A program made the position numbers and the translations under genes. A model generated the notes under the pieces. That model made no database searches. It was given only the letters and a program-made list of their open reading frames with translations, and was not told the DNA's origin. 41,031 bases of DNA, from NCBI RefSeq assembly GCF_000819785.1, contig NZ_CDBK01000036.1:1-41031 (forward strand), read 5' to 3'. The DNA comes from Aeromonas caviae. GTDB lineage: Bacteria; Pseudomonadota; Gammaproteobacteria; Enterobacterales; Aeromonadaceae. Positions 28,288 through 35,916 of this stretch are shown here, in pieces; position 1 is the stretch's first letter; the number at the start of each line of letters is the position of its first letter.

Positions 28288-28470
28288 CCTCTGTCCTTTT
28301 GCCTGAGAGTTTCCGGCGCCAGATTGCGATGCAATCACGGTGCCTTGCTCCTTCGGCGCCCGATTCAACGGGTCTCTCCAGAGTATCGTCCAGTAGCAGT
28401 CCACACCGGTTGCCCGGTACCTGAAAGATTCACTTCTTCGGTGGATGGTTGCCCATCGCTCTCCTGCTAC
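28288..28470 (-). promoter_or_regulatory. Tandem glycine riboswitch (two aptamers)
   Basis: On the minus strand two consecutive glycine aptamers are readable. The upstream one (about 28385-28470) has GCAGGAGAGC, CACCGAAGAAGTG, CTTTCAGGTAC and GGACTGC. The downstream one (about 28288-28384) has CTCTGGAGAGACC, GCGCCGAAGGAGCAA, ACTCTCAGGCAAAAGGACAG and the closing AGAGG. These are the conserved glycine-riboswitch blocks. It lies in the leader of the AGCS symporter gene, with about 270 nt between the second aptamer and the start codon. Whether glycine turns expression on or off cannot be read directly. Confidence 0.95.
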
Positions 28471-28474
28471 CTTC

Positions 28475-28492
28475 ATCCGAACTAGTTTGGAT
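28475..28492. promoter_or_regulatory. 18-bp near-perfect palindrome before the riboswitch
   Basis: ATCCGAACTAGTTTGGAT has one mismatched pair. It lies immediately upstream (minus strand) of the first aptamer, so it is either an operator or a 5' stem of the leader RNA. I could not identify a convincing promoter beside it. Confidence 0.45.
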
Positions 28493-28726
28493 CAGGAAGC
28501 GGGCATGGTAATCCAAAAAGTGTGAGCTGTCTCGCACTCCCTGGCCCCGGCGCCCCCTTTTTATCTGGCCGCAACCCCCGGGCCTGATGTTATTAGTTCG
28601 TTAACTATCAACAGCTTATCAAGCTCCCTTCGGAGGTGCTCCCCATCACGGCCCTGATCGCTCCCCGTATCAAGAGCCTGTTTCGTCTCGACCAGAAAAA
28701 CTTGCCGACATATCCAATCAAAATGC

Positions 28727-28754
28727 TTGCACACAAACTCAATAAGCCGATAAT
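28727..28754 (+). promoter_or_regulatory. Promoter of the decarboxylase transcript
   Basis: TTGCAC (28727-28732), 16-bp spacer, GATAAT (28749-28754). Transcription would start near 28761, leaving a leader of about 137 nt that contains a 37-codon ORF. The region 28493-28726 shows nothing else I can name. Confidence 0.55.
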
Positions 28755-28787
28755 CCCGCGCATAACTAAGCACTTTGCAAGGGAGTT

Positions 28788-28901
28788 ATGCAATGTGCTT
28801 GGTGGGTCCCTCCGGACCGCTCGCCTGAGCCGGCCGTCGCCGGTTCAATCGCATATGGCTTGGGCATATCACGCCCCCTAAGGACTATCAAAAGAGAATG
28901 A
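28788..28901 (+). CDS. Possible 37-codon leader ORF of the decarboxylase gene
   Basis: Begins ATG 28788 and ends TGA 28899-28901, overlapping the decarboxylase ATG (28898-28900) as ATGA. The peptide begins MQCAWWVPPDRSPEP and ends RPLRTIKRE. AAGG lies 5 nt upstream, giving a usable ribosome site. Two GC-rich hairpins are inside it (28805-28818 and 28828-28845). The decarboxylase's own AAGGA is 13 nt from its ATG, too far to be efficient, so coupling to this ORF would make sense. I do not recognise the peptide; it does not resemble the E. coli SpeFL leader. It could also be a chance ORF. Confidence 0.45.
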   Translation: MQCAWWVPPDRSPEPAVAGSIAYGLGISRPLRTIKRE

Positions 28902-30046
28902 ACGAGACCCTGGTCGCACAAGATTACCGTCAGTTGGTTGAACAATTCGGCTCCCCCCTGCTGCTGCTCGACAAGGCAGCCGTCCGCAAACAGTATCGGG
29001 CCCTGGCGGCCGCCCTGCCCGATGTGCGCTTGCATTATGCACTCAAGCCCCTGCCCCACGAGGCGGTGGTCTCTGTCTTGAAGGAAGAGGGGGCCTGTTT
29101 CGATCTGGCCACCAATGGCGAAGTGGATCTGGTGCGCAGCCAAGGGGTTCGCCCGGGACGCTGCATCCATACCCATCCCATCAAGCGTGACAGCGACATC
29201 CGTTATGCCCTGGAATTCGGCTGCACCGTGTTTGTCTATGACAACCCGCTGGAGCTGGAAAAGTTCCTGCCCTACAAGGATGAAGTGAAACTGCTGCTGC
29301 GGGTCAGCTTCCCGAACCCCGAGACCAAGGTCGATCTTTCCAAGAAGTTCGGCTGCACCCCGGAGCAGGCACTGCCGTTGCTGCAACTGGCCCAGGCCAA
29401 GGGGATCAAGGTGATGGGGCTGTCGTTCCACGTCGGCTCCCAGGTGCCCCACGCCCGTCGCCACGTGCAGGCCATCGACGCCTGCCGCGAGATCATGGAG
29501 CAGGCCTGGGAGCTCGGGCTCAAGCCCTGGGTGCTGGATATCGGCGGCGGCTTCCCGGTGGACTATGACGGCGGCGAGTTCGACATCGACGGTTTCTGCG
29601 CCCCGATCCGCGAGGCCCTGGCCAAGCTGCCCGCCACGGTACAGAAGATTGCCGAGCCGGGCCGCTTCATCAGCGCGCCGGCCATGACCTCGGTCTCCAG
29701 CGTGATGGGCAAGGCCCACCGCGGCGACAAGATCTGGTACTACCTGGATGACGGTCTCTACGGCAGCTACAACGGCCAGCTCTACGACCACGTTACCTAC
29801 CCGGTGAGCACGCCCTATGCCCACGGCGAACTGCACAATGCGGTGCTCTCCGGCCCCACCTGCGACAGCGTGGACGTCATCCGCGACAGCATCATGCTGC
29901 CGGATCTCGAGATCGGCGAGCTGGTGGTGGGTCGGGTGATGGGGGCCTACACCTGGGCCTCCGCGTCCACCTTCAACTTCTTCCCCAAGGCGAGCATCCT
30001 GATTCTGGACAGCGCCCAGAAGCAGAAGCTGGTTGCCGTGGCCTGA
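28898..30046 (+). CDS. Fold-III PLP lysine/ornithine-type decarboxylase
   Basis: A 382-residue decarboxylase of the alanine-racemase-like fold, as in eukaryotic ornithine decarboxylase, Vibrio vulnificus lysine/ornithine decarboxylase and P. aeruginosa LdcA. It probably makes putrescine or cadaverine. The PLP lysine is Lys50 (HYALKPLP). Other landmarks: SFHVGSQ, DIGGGFPVDYDGG, AEPGRFISAPA, and the catalytic cysteine Cys322 in GPTCDSVDV, then GAYTWASAS. The classic bacterial SpeC/SpeF enzymes belong to a different fold. Substrate choice between lysine and ornithine cannot be settled by eye. A short leader ORF overlaps its start. The gene is divergent from the riboswitch-controlled AGCS symporter and ends at a strong terminator. 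Confidence 0.92.
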   Translation: MNETLVAQDYRQLVEQFGSPLLLLDKAAVRKQYRALAAALPDVRLHYALKPLPHEAVVSVLKEEGACFDLATNGEVDLVRSQGVRPGRCIHTHPIKRDSDIRYALEFGCTVFVYDNPLELEKFLPYKDEVKLLLRVSFPNPETKVDLSKKFGCTPEQALPLLQLAQAKGIKVMGLSFHVGSQVPHARRHVQAIDACREIMEQAWELGLKPWVLDIGGGFPVDYDGGEFDIDGFCAPIREALAKLPATVQKIAEPGRFISAPAMTSVSSVMGKAHRGDKIWYYLDDGLYGSYNGQLYDHVTYPVSTPYAHGELHNAVLSGPTCDSVDVIRDSIMLPDLEIGELVVGRVMGAYTWASASTFNFFPKASILILDSAQKQKLVAVA

Positions 30047-30063
30047 GACCAGGCCCCGCGCAC

Positions 30064-30097
30064 AAAAAAGAGGGGACGCCGCGGCGTCCCCTCTTTC
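30064..30097. terminator. Bidirectional terminator after the decarboxylase
   Basis: A perfect 14-bp inverted repeat, AAAGAGGGGACGCC (30067-30080) and GGCGTCCCCTCTTT (30083-30096), with an A-run before and a short T-run after. It separates the decarboxylase from the convergent exchanger gene. Confidence 0.9.
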
Positions 30098-30111
30098 ATT
30101 TCATCGTCAGA

Positions 30112-31080
30112 CTAGATGAACTGGCTGGTCAGCAGCCAGCCGGTGTAGGCGACGAAGCAGGCGAGCAGCACGCCCCCCTCCAGCCGGTTGATGCGCCCCT
30201 GCCCCTTGCGGCCCAGACACATCACCAGCAGCAACAGGGTCAGCCCCATCATGATGCTCCAGTCGCGGGAAAGCACTTCGGGCGCCACCTCGAGCGGGTG
30301 GATGCCGGCGGCGATGCCCACCACGGCCAGGGTGTTGAACAGGTTGGAACCCAGCACGTTGCCAAGGGCCAGATCGTGCTCGTTCTTGCGGATGGCGATG
30401 AGGGACGATGCCAGCTCCGGCAGGGAGGTCCCCACCGCGACTATGGTCAGGCCAATCACCAGATCGCTGATGCCAAAGCCCTGGGCGATGGTCACCGCCC
30501 CCCACACCAGCAGACGGGAAGCCCCGATCAGCAGCACCAGGCCGACGATGAGCCAGAGGATGGCGCTCTTGAGAGACATGCCCTCGGAGACGATGTCCTC
30601 CTCGGTATCCGTATCCAGCGCATCCCCCTTGCCGTTCATGCCGGCCCAGATGGACCAGCCCATCAGCACTGCGAACACGGCCCCCAGAATGGCGGCATCC
30701 ATCCGGCCCAGATTGCCGTCGATGAGCAGGGCGCCGGAGAGCAGGGTGATGCCGAGCAGGATGGGGATCTCCTTGCGCACCACCTGGGAGGCGACGGCGA
30801 TGGGGCTGATCAGGGCGGTCAGACCCAGGATCAGGGCAATATTGGTGATGTTGGAGCCATAGGCATTGCCGAGCGCGAGCCCGGGATTGCCCTGGGAGGC
30901 CGCCAGCGCGGAGACCACCATCTCGGGGGCCGAGGTACCAAAACCGATGATCACCATGCCGATCAGCAGCGGCGGCATACCGGCGTAACGGGCGGTGGCG
31001 GCGGCGCCGTCCACGAACTTGTCGGCACTCCAGACCAGCAACGCCAGTCCGGCAATCAGGGCAACAAAAGCCAGGGTCAT
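30112..31080 (-). CDS. Calcium/sodium antiporter, CaCA family (YrbG-like)
   Basis: A 322-residue inner-membrane cation exchanger with about 10 helices in two inverted halves. The alpha-repeats are visible as GTSAPEMVVSALAA with GNAYGSNITNIALILG, and GTSLPELASSLIA with GNVLGSNLFNTLAVVG. The acidic residues in these repeats bind the cation. An acidic central loop (DALDTDTEEDIVSEG) separates the halves. It resembles E. coli YrbG, but it is not in a yrb/lpt cluster here, so I give no symbol. The ribosome site is weak. A hairpin at 31111-31133 lies in its upstream region, after the peroxiredoxin gene. Confidence 0.92.
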   Translation of the reverse strand: MTLAFVALIAGLALLVWSADKFVDGAAATARYAGMPPLLIGMVIIGFGTSAPEMVVSALAASQGNPGLALGNAYGSNITNIALILGLTALISPIAVASQVVRKEIPILLGITLLSGALLIDGNLGRMDAAILGAVFAVLMGWSIWAGMNGKGDALDTDTEEDIVSEGMSLKSAILWLIVGLVLLIGASRLLVWGAVTIAQGFGISDLVIGLTIVAVGTSLPELASSLIAIRKNEHDLALGNVLGSNLFNTLAVVGIAAGIHPLEVAPEVLSRDWSIMMGLTLLLLVMCLGRKGQGRINRLEGGVLLACFVAYTGWLLTSQFI

Positions 31081-31110
31081 ATTGTTCTATCTCATCCACG
31101 GCAAACACGA

Positions 31111-31133
31111 GAGCCAGGCAAGTTGCCTGGCTC
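31111..31133. repeat. 11-bp hairpin between peroxiredoxin and exchanger genes
   Basis: GAGCCAGGCAA (31111-31121) and TTGCCTGGCTC (31123-31133) are perfect complements around one base. There is no T-run on either side, so it is not a standard terminator. It may limit read-through or stabilise the end of the peroxiredoxin message. Confidence 0.55.
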
Positions 31134-31204
31134 CATCCAAACGCGGCCTCAGTGTAACGGGGCCGCTTGCTATTTCAAGGTGTAATCAAACACCGATTAA
31201 TCTT

Positions 31205-31675
31205 TCACAGCGCCGCCAGCAGGCTCTGGGCATCCGACACCTCGAACTTGCCCGGCGCCTCCACGAAGAGCCGCTCCACCACACCATCGTTGGCGATGAG
31301 GGCAAAACGCTGGGCCCGCACGCCGCCGAAGGCGCCGGTCTCCTTGGCCAGACCCAGTGCCCGGGTCCAGCTGCCGTCACCGTCCGCCAGCATGGTGATG
31401 TCAGCGGCGTTCTGTGCCTCCTGCCACGCCTTCATCACGAAGGCGTCGTTGACCGACAGACAGCACAGTTCCACCCCCTTGGCCCTGAACTGATCGGCCA
31501 GCACCACGTAGCCCGGCAGGTGAGCGTTGGAGCAGGTGGGGGTGAAGGCGCCGGGCACCGCAAAGAGCACCACCCGCTTGCCGGCAAACAGGGCCTGGGT
31601 ATCCTTCACCTGCTTGCCCTCGGCGGTGATAAAGGTAAATTCCCCTGCGGGCAGGGATTGACCGACCGTGATCAT
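31205..31675 (-). CDS. Type-5 peroxiredoxin
   Basis: A 156-residue thiol peroxidase of the Prx5 subfamily that reduces peroxides in the cytoplasm. The peroxidatic cysteine is Cys48 in VPGAFTPTCSN. A pair at Cys72-Cys73 (VELCCLSV) follows. The Haemophilus type of this enzyme is fused to glutaredoxin; here the protein stops at AQSLLAAL, so the glutaredoxin would have to be separate. AAGGA lies about 9 nt before ATG 31675. The gene lies 125 bp upstream of the exchanger gene and 111 bp downstream of yfcD. I see no OxyR-like site by eye. Confidence 0.93.
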   Translation of the reverse strand: MITVGQSLPAGEFTFITAEGKQVKDTQALFAGKRVVLFAVPGAFTPTCSNAHLPGYVVLADQFRAKGVELCCLSVNDAFVMKAWQEAQNAADITMLADGDGSWTRALGLAKETGAFGGVRAQRFALIANDGVVERLFVEAPGKFEVSDAQSLLAAL

Positions 31676-31786
31676 GATGACGCATCCTTCTGTGGTTCAA
31701 AGAGGCCCAGTCTACCCCATTCCACCAGAAGGCGAAGGGGTCCATCGAGCAGCAACAACGCGATCGGGGACGAACGCCTGTCGCCC

Positions 31787-32308
31787 CTATTTCTGGCCTG
31801 ATGGCAGGCGCCTTGCCTGCCAGGTGGCGATGGCGAGCAGGGAGTCAGGCGTGAACTCGTCCGCCCGATCGGCTATCTCGCCCAGGCTCATCCAGTGCAC
31901 CTCGCTCACCTCTTCGGCCTGCAGTTGCAGCGGCCCCTGATAGTGACAGCTGAACAGGCCGCCCCAGACCCGGTAGCGGCTGCCACTCGCCTCCCCTTCG
32001 GCATAGAAGGTGCCGTAATCCTGCAGGGGCACGTCGCGGATCCCCAGCTCCTCGGCCAGCTCCCGCCGGGCGGAAAGGGCCATGGCCTCCCCCGTGGTCA
32101 CCACGCCACCGGCGCAGGCATCCAGCATGCCGGGGCAAAAATCCTTGCTCGGGGTGCGCCGCTGCACCAGGATGCGCTCAGCCTCATCCAGCACCAGGAT
32201 GTAGCTGGCACGATGGCGCAGGTTTTCCTGACGCACCCTGGCGCGCTCGGCCACCCCGATCACCCTGTCCTGCTCGTCAACTATGTCCACCCACTCCACG
32301 TGCGGCAC
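31787..32308 (-). CDS. yfcD: Nudix hydrolase YfcD
   Basis: A 173-residue Nudix hydrolase, expected to cleave a nucleoside-diphosphate-linked or similar substrate; the physiological one is unknown. It resembles E. coli YfcD as I recall it: EWVDIVDE, LRHRASYILV, ILVQRRTPSKDFCPGMLDACAGG. The Nudix box runs from Gly68 or Gly69 to Ile90 with RRELAEELGI, all metal-binding glutamates present. The start is GTG 32308, with only a weak AAAG ribosome site; alignment with E. coli YfcD supports it. It is divergent from the 71-residue small ORF that has a Pho box. Confidence 0.94.
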   Translation of the reverse strand: MPHVEWVDIVDEQDRVIGVAERARVRQENLRHRASYILVLDEAERILVQRRTPSKDFCPGMLDACAGGVVTTGEAMALSARRELAEELGIRDVPLQDYGTFYAEGEASGSRYRVWGGLFSCHYQGPLQLQAEEVSEVHWMSLGEIADRADEFTPDSLLAIATWQARRLPSGQK

Positions 32309-32429
32309 CTTTGTTATCTCTGCAATGGCCGCAGTATATCGGGCCCCGGACCCGGACTCTCACTACTTTTTCAACGCCGGGGCTGCACGCCAGTCGATCA
32401 CAAGACAGATTCATACAAATCTTTATCAA

Positions 32430-32463
32430 GTGTCACATCAGTGTCACGGTCCGTCGGCATAGT
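32430..32463 (+). promoter_or_regulatory. Pho box and -10 upstream of a small ORF
   Basis: GTGTCACATCAGTGTCAC at 32430-32447 holds two GTGTCAC repeats in an 11-bp period, with 14 of 18 positions matching the E. coli Pho box. CATAGT (32458-32463) follows after 10 bp, the spacing seen when a Pho box replaces the -35. PhoB activation under phosphate limitation is inferred. Confidence 0.65.
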
Positions 32464-32494
32464 GTGCCCTGTCCAAACAACAGGGTCTCTTGCC

Positions 32495-32710
32495 ATGAAG
32501 GTGTTCAAGCAGTGGTCTCCCCGTCGAATTGCTCGCTATATCAAGAGTTTCCATCATGGAAGTTTCATGGTTGAAGCACTGGGGCGGTTTGAGTTTCAAG
32601 GGGGGATCATCGATGTGAAGCCGTTGAGCTGTCATCAGGCGCTGAGCCTGGCCCGGCAGATCAACCTGGCCGTGCGCGATCTGCGCACCACCACCCTGTT
32701 GCCGGGCTGA
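32495..32710 (+). CDS. Small unknown protein, 71 residues, possibly PhoB-controlled
   Basis: I do not recognise this protein. It begins MKVFKQWSPRRIARY at ATG 32495, with AGGG about 9 nt upstream, and ends with TTTLLPG. It is basic at the N-terminus (Lys/Arg/His-rich first 25 residues), followed by EALGRFEFQGGIIDVKPLS, which looks like a beta-hairpin, and a helix (HQALSLARQINLAVRDLR). There is no signal peptide or membrane helix. Evidence that it is real: a Pho-box promoter at correct spacing upstream and an intrinsic terminator downstream, defining a short transcription unit. Larger in-frame readings upstream start before the predicted promoter and cross yfcD antisense, so I reject them. Confidence 0.7.
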   Translation: MKVFKQWSPRRIARYIKSFHHGSFMVEALGRFEFQGGIIDVKPLSCHQALSLARQINLAVRDLRTTTLLPG

Positions 32711-32752
32711 CATACTCCTTTCTGTCTGTCGTCGACTTCCATGTACACATTT

Positions 32753-32786
32753 GCCCGCCGCTCATTCGAGCGTGCGGGCTGTTTTT
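32753..32786 (+). terminator. Terminator of the small Pho-box ORF
   Basis: GCCCGC/GCGGGC outer stem with an inner CGCTC/GAGCG stem around ATTC (32753-32779), followed by GTTTTT. Confidence 0.85.
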
Positions 32787-32805
32787 CTGAAGGTTGTGCC
32801 CTGCC

Positions 32806-33549
32806 TCAGTGCTGCAGGATCTGGGAGAGGAAGAGCTTGGTCCGATCGGACTGGGGGTTGTCAAAGAACTGATCCGGCACGTTCTCTTCGATGATTTGCC
32901 CCCGGTCCATGAAGATCACCCTGTCCGCCACCTGCTTGGCAAACCCCATCTCGTGGGTGACACAGAGCATGGTCATCCCCTCGTGGGCCAGCTCCACCAT
33001 CACATCCAGCACCTCCCGCACCATCTCGGGATCCAGCGCCGAGGTTGGCTCGTCAAACAGCATGACCTGGGGATTCATGCACAGACTGCGGGCGATGGCG
33101 ACCCGCTGCTGCTGGCCACCGGAGAGCTGCCCCGGATACTTGAGCGCCTGTTCGGGGATCCGCACCCGACGCAGGAAGTTCATGGCGATCTCCTCGGCCT
33201 CCTTGCGCGGCAACTGCTTGACCCAGATGGGCGCCAGGCAACAGTTCTCCAGCACGGTCAGATGGGGGAAGAGGTTGAAGTGCTGGAACACCATGCCCAC
33301 CTCCCGGCGCACCGTCTCGATGTTCTTGAGATCCGAGGTCAGGGCCGTGCCCTTGACCAGGATGTCCCCGCTCTGGTGCTCTTCCAGCCGGTTGATGCAG
33401 CGGATCATGGTGGACTTGCCCGAGCCCGATGGCCCGCAGATGACGATCTTCTCCCCTCTGCCCACCTGCAGGTTGATGTTGCGCAGCACGTGAAACTCAC
33501 CGTACCACTTGTTGACCTCTTTCAGTTCGACAACTGCGTCCGTTTTCAT
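32806..33549 (-). CDS. aapP: Polar amino-acid ABC importer, ATPase
   Basis: The 247-residue ATPase that powers the AapJQMP-type importer (YhdZ in E. coli). Walker A is GPSGSGKST at 39-47, the signature LSGGQQQR near 145, Walker B VMLFDEP, and the switch histidine in [10 protein letters not shown] start at ATG 33549 ([17 protein letters not shown]), with AGGAG 10 nt upstream; an upstream extension runs into the permease gene. It is last in a four-gene operon, 13 bp after the AapM-type permease gene. All parts of a binding-protein-dependent importer are present. Confidence 0.95.
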   Translation of the reverse strand: MKTDAVVELKEVNKWYGEFHVLRNINLQVGRGEKIVICGPSGSGKSTMIRCINRLEEHQSGDILVKGTALTSDLKNIETVRREVGMVFQHFNLFPHLTVLENCCLAPIWVKQLPRKEAEEIAMNFLRRVRIPEQALKYPGQLSGGQQQRVAIARSLCMNPQVMLFDEPTSALDPEMVREVLDVMVELAHEGMTMLCVTHEMGFAKQVADRVIFMDRGQIIEENVPDQFFDNPQSDRTKLFLSQILQH

Positions 33550-33562
33550 ATCAGAACGACTC

Positions 33563-34657
33563 CTAATGCTTGTGGCCCGTGTTGAGTTTGCGCTCCAGAT
33601 AGATGGAGTAGCGGGACATGCCAAAACAGAACATCCAGAAGATCATGGCGATAAAGACATAAGCTTCGGTGGAATACCCCAGCCAGGCCGGATCCGCCAG
33701 GGCCACCTTGGAGATGGCCAGCAGATCGAACAGCCCGATGATCAGCACCAGGCTGGTGTCCTTGAACAGGGAAATAAAGGTGTTCACCAGGGAAGGAATG
33801 GTGATCTTGAGGGCCTGGGGCATGATGATGAGACCCATCACCTTCCAGTAGGAGAGCCCCAGGGCATCCCCCGCCTCATATTGCCCCTTGGGGATCGCCT
33901 GCAGCCCCCCTCTCACCACCTCGGCCACATAGGCCGCCTGGAACAGGATGATGCCGATGAGCGCCCGCAGCAGCTTGTCGAGCTCCACCTCGGTACTCAT
34001 GAACAGTGGCAGCATGACGGACGCCATGAAGAGCACAGTAATGAGCGGCACCGCCCGCCAGAACTCGATATAGACGGTACAGAGGCTGGAGATGACCGGC
34101 ATGTGGGAGCGGCGCCCCAGTGCCAGCAGGATGCCGAACGGCAGTGCTACCACTATGCCCACCACCGCCAGCACCAGGGTGAGCATCAGCCCGCCCCAGC
34201 GGTTCGTTTCCACCACCTCCAGCCCCGCTCCCCCATGGATGAGGAAGAAGGCGATGACAGGGAACACCAGCAGGGTGAAGAGCGCCAGCCACCCCTTGCG
34301 CGGGGTCTTTGGCCAGATGAGCAAGGCCAGCAGCGCCGCCAGACCGGCGAAGGTCAGGTTGATGCGCCAGTACTGATCGGCCGGGTAGAAGCCATAGAGA
34401 TACTGCCCCAGCCGGCTCTCGATGAAGATCCAGCAGGCACCGCCCTGGACGCAAGCCTCGCGACTGCTCCCCTGCCAGGTGGCCGAGAACAGCGCCCAGT
34501 CCAGTGCAGACCAGATGAGTGGCAGCAACAGATAGGCCAGCACCAGGGTCAGCAGGCCGTTCCACCAGTTGGGGAAGAGGTTCTGCCTGATCCAGGCGAG
34601 CGGCCCCCGACGGTGGTTGGGAGGCGGCAGCGCCTCCTGCAATTCATTCACGAACAT
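33563..34657 (-). CDS. aapM: Polar amino-acid ABC importer, permease AapM type
   Basis: A 364-residue inner-membrane permease (YhdY type), about eight helices, longer than HisM/HisQ because of an N-terminal extension with extra helices. The transport coupling loop is [24 protein letters not shown], the EAA motif contacting the ATPase. It ends with a positively charged tail ([11 protein letters not shown]). AGGGAG lies 5 nt before ATG 34657. It starts 9 bp after the AapQ-type gene and is followed 13 bp later by aapP. Confidence 0.95.
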   Translation of the reverse strand: MFVNELQEALPPPNHRRGPLAWIRQNLFPNWWNGLLTLVLAYLLLPLIWSALDWALFSATWQGSSREACVQGGACWIFIESRLGQYLYGFYPADQYWRINLTFAGLAALLALLIWPKTPRKGWLALFTLLVFPVIAFFLIHGGAGLEVVETNRWGGLMLTLVLAVVGIVVALPFGILLALGRRSHMPVISSLCTVYIEFWRAVPLITVLFMASVMLPLFMSTEVELDKLLRALIGIILFQAAYVAEVVRGGLQAIPKGQYEAGDALGLSYWKVMGLIIMPQALKITIPSLVNTFISLFKDTSLVLIIGLFDLLAISKVALADPAWLGYSTEAYVFIAMIFWMFCFGMSRYSIYLERKLNTGHKH

Positions 34658-34666
34658 GACAGCTCC

Positions 34667-35854
34667 CTAGCGCTCAACCAGCGTCATTCTGCGGTTGTAG
34701 ATGTTCATCAGCACCGAGGTGGTGATACTGATGACGAGATAGACCCCCATGGTCATGGCGATGACCTCGATGGCCTGCCCTGTCTGGTTGAGAGTCGTCC
34801 CCATGAACACCGAGACCAGATCCGGGTAGCCGATGGCGGTCGCCAGGGAGGAGTTCTTGGTGAGGTTCAGATACTGGCTGGTCAAGGGAGGAATGATGAC
34901 CCGCATGGCCTGGGGAATGATCACCAGCCGCAGCGTCTTGGTGGGCGAGAGCCCGAGGGCGGAAGCTGCCTCCGTCTGCCCCTTGCTGATGGCCAGTATG
35001 CCGGATCGCACTATCTCGGCGATGAAGGCCGCCGTATAGATGGTGAGCGCCAGCAAGAGGGCCGCGAGCTCCGGCAGCACCGTCAGCCCCCCCCGGAAGT
35101 TGAACCCTTGCAGCGCAGGCACGCTCCAGCTGAGCGGGCTGCCCGCCAGCAGGAAGGTGATCCCCGGGAGCAGCATGACCAGGGCGGCCACACAGCGCCA
35201 GAACGGGAAGATCCTGCCGGTCAGGGCCTGACGGCGGCGAGCCCAGCGGCCCAACCCCCAGCTCAGCAGCACCGCCAGCACCAGTGCCCAGAGCACGTAG
35301 CCGAATCCCTCTTCGAACAGGGGCTTGGGCAGATAGAAGCCCCGCACGTTGAGGAAGGCGAGCCCGCCTATATCCACGCTCTGACGCGGGGAAGGCAGGG
35401 TACGCAGCACCGAGAAGTACCAGAAGAAGATCTGCAGCAGCAGCGGGATGTTGCGAAACGTCTCTATGTAGACGGCCGCTATCTTGGCCACCAGCCAGTT
35501 GCGCGACAGGCGCGCGACCCCGAGTGCGAACCCGAGCAGGGTGGCAAACAGGATGCCGAGCACGGAGACCAGCAGGGTGTTGAGCAGGCCCACCACGAAG
35601 GTGCGACCAAAGGTATAGGTCTCGTCGTAGGGGATGAGGCTCTGCAAGATGCCGAAACCGGCCGTGTTGCCCAGAAAATCAAAGCCTGTGGTGATGCCAC
35701 GGGTGGCCAGATTGGTCAGGGCATTGTTGACGATGTAGAACAGAAACCCGATAACCGCCGCGATGGCCAGGCACTGGAAGAACAGCGCCCGCACCTTGGC
35801 GTCATACCACCAGCGGCCCTGTTCTTTCCTATGGTTTGATGCGTGTAACGCCAT
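34667..35854 (-). CDS. aapQ: Polar amino-acid ABC importer, permease AapQ type
   Basis: A 395-residue inner-membrane permease (YhdX type), pairing with AapM. The EAA coupling loop reads EIVRSGILAISKGQTEAASALGLS, and the N-terminal periplasmic segment (TAGFGILQSLIPYDET) is characteristic of this subfamily. GGAG lies 8 nt before ATG 35854. It follows the binding-protein gene after 62 bp that include a GC hairpin, which likely sets different expression levels for the two. Confidence 0.95.
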   Translation of the reverse strand: MALHASNHRKEQGRWWYDAKVRALFFQCLAIAAVIGFLFYIVNNALTNLATRGITTGFDFLGNTAGFGILQSLIPYDETYTFGRTFVVGLLNTLLVSVLGILFATLLGFALGVARLSRNWLVAKIAAVYIETFRNIPLLLQIFFWYFSVLRTLPSPRQSVDIGGLAFLNVRGFYLPKPLFEEGFGYVLWALVLAVLLSWGLGRWARRRQALTGRIFPFWRCVAALVMLLPGITFLLAGSPLSWSVPALQGFNFRGGLTVLPELAALLLALTIYTAAFIAEIVRSGILAISKGQTEAASALGLSPTKTLRLVIIPQAMRVIIPPLTSQYLNLTKNSSLATAIGYPDLVSVFMGTTLNQTGQAIEVIAMTMGVYLVISITTSVLMNIYNRRMTLVER

Positions 35855-35886
35855 GAGGATGACTCCGACAAAGCCAGGGATAACAT

Positions 35887-35903
35887 GGGGGGCCAGGCCC
35901 CCC
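35887..35903 (-). repeat. GC hairpin between aapJ and aapQ
   Basis: GGGGGG (35887-35892), loop CCAGG, CCCCCC (35898-35903), without a U-run. Such hairpins after a binding-protein gene commonly protect its mRNA or partly attenuate the permease genes. Confidence 0.7.
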
Positions 35904-35916
35904 GGTGACTGTCGAC

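Noticed and set aside
28561..28773. A 70-codon minus-strand ORF between the riboswitch and the decarboxylase
   Set aside because: It has no clear ribosome site or domain, and lies in the promoter region of the divergent genes.
28636..28881. An 81-codon ORF upstream of the decarboxylase
   Set aside because: It starts before the predicted promoter, has no ribosome site and shares no feature with known leader peptides. The overlapping 37-codon ORF fits the context better.
33509..35839. A 776-codon plus-strand open frame
   Set aside because: Antisense to the aapM and aapQ permeases; composition is Gln/His/Gly-rich and unlike a real protein.
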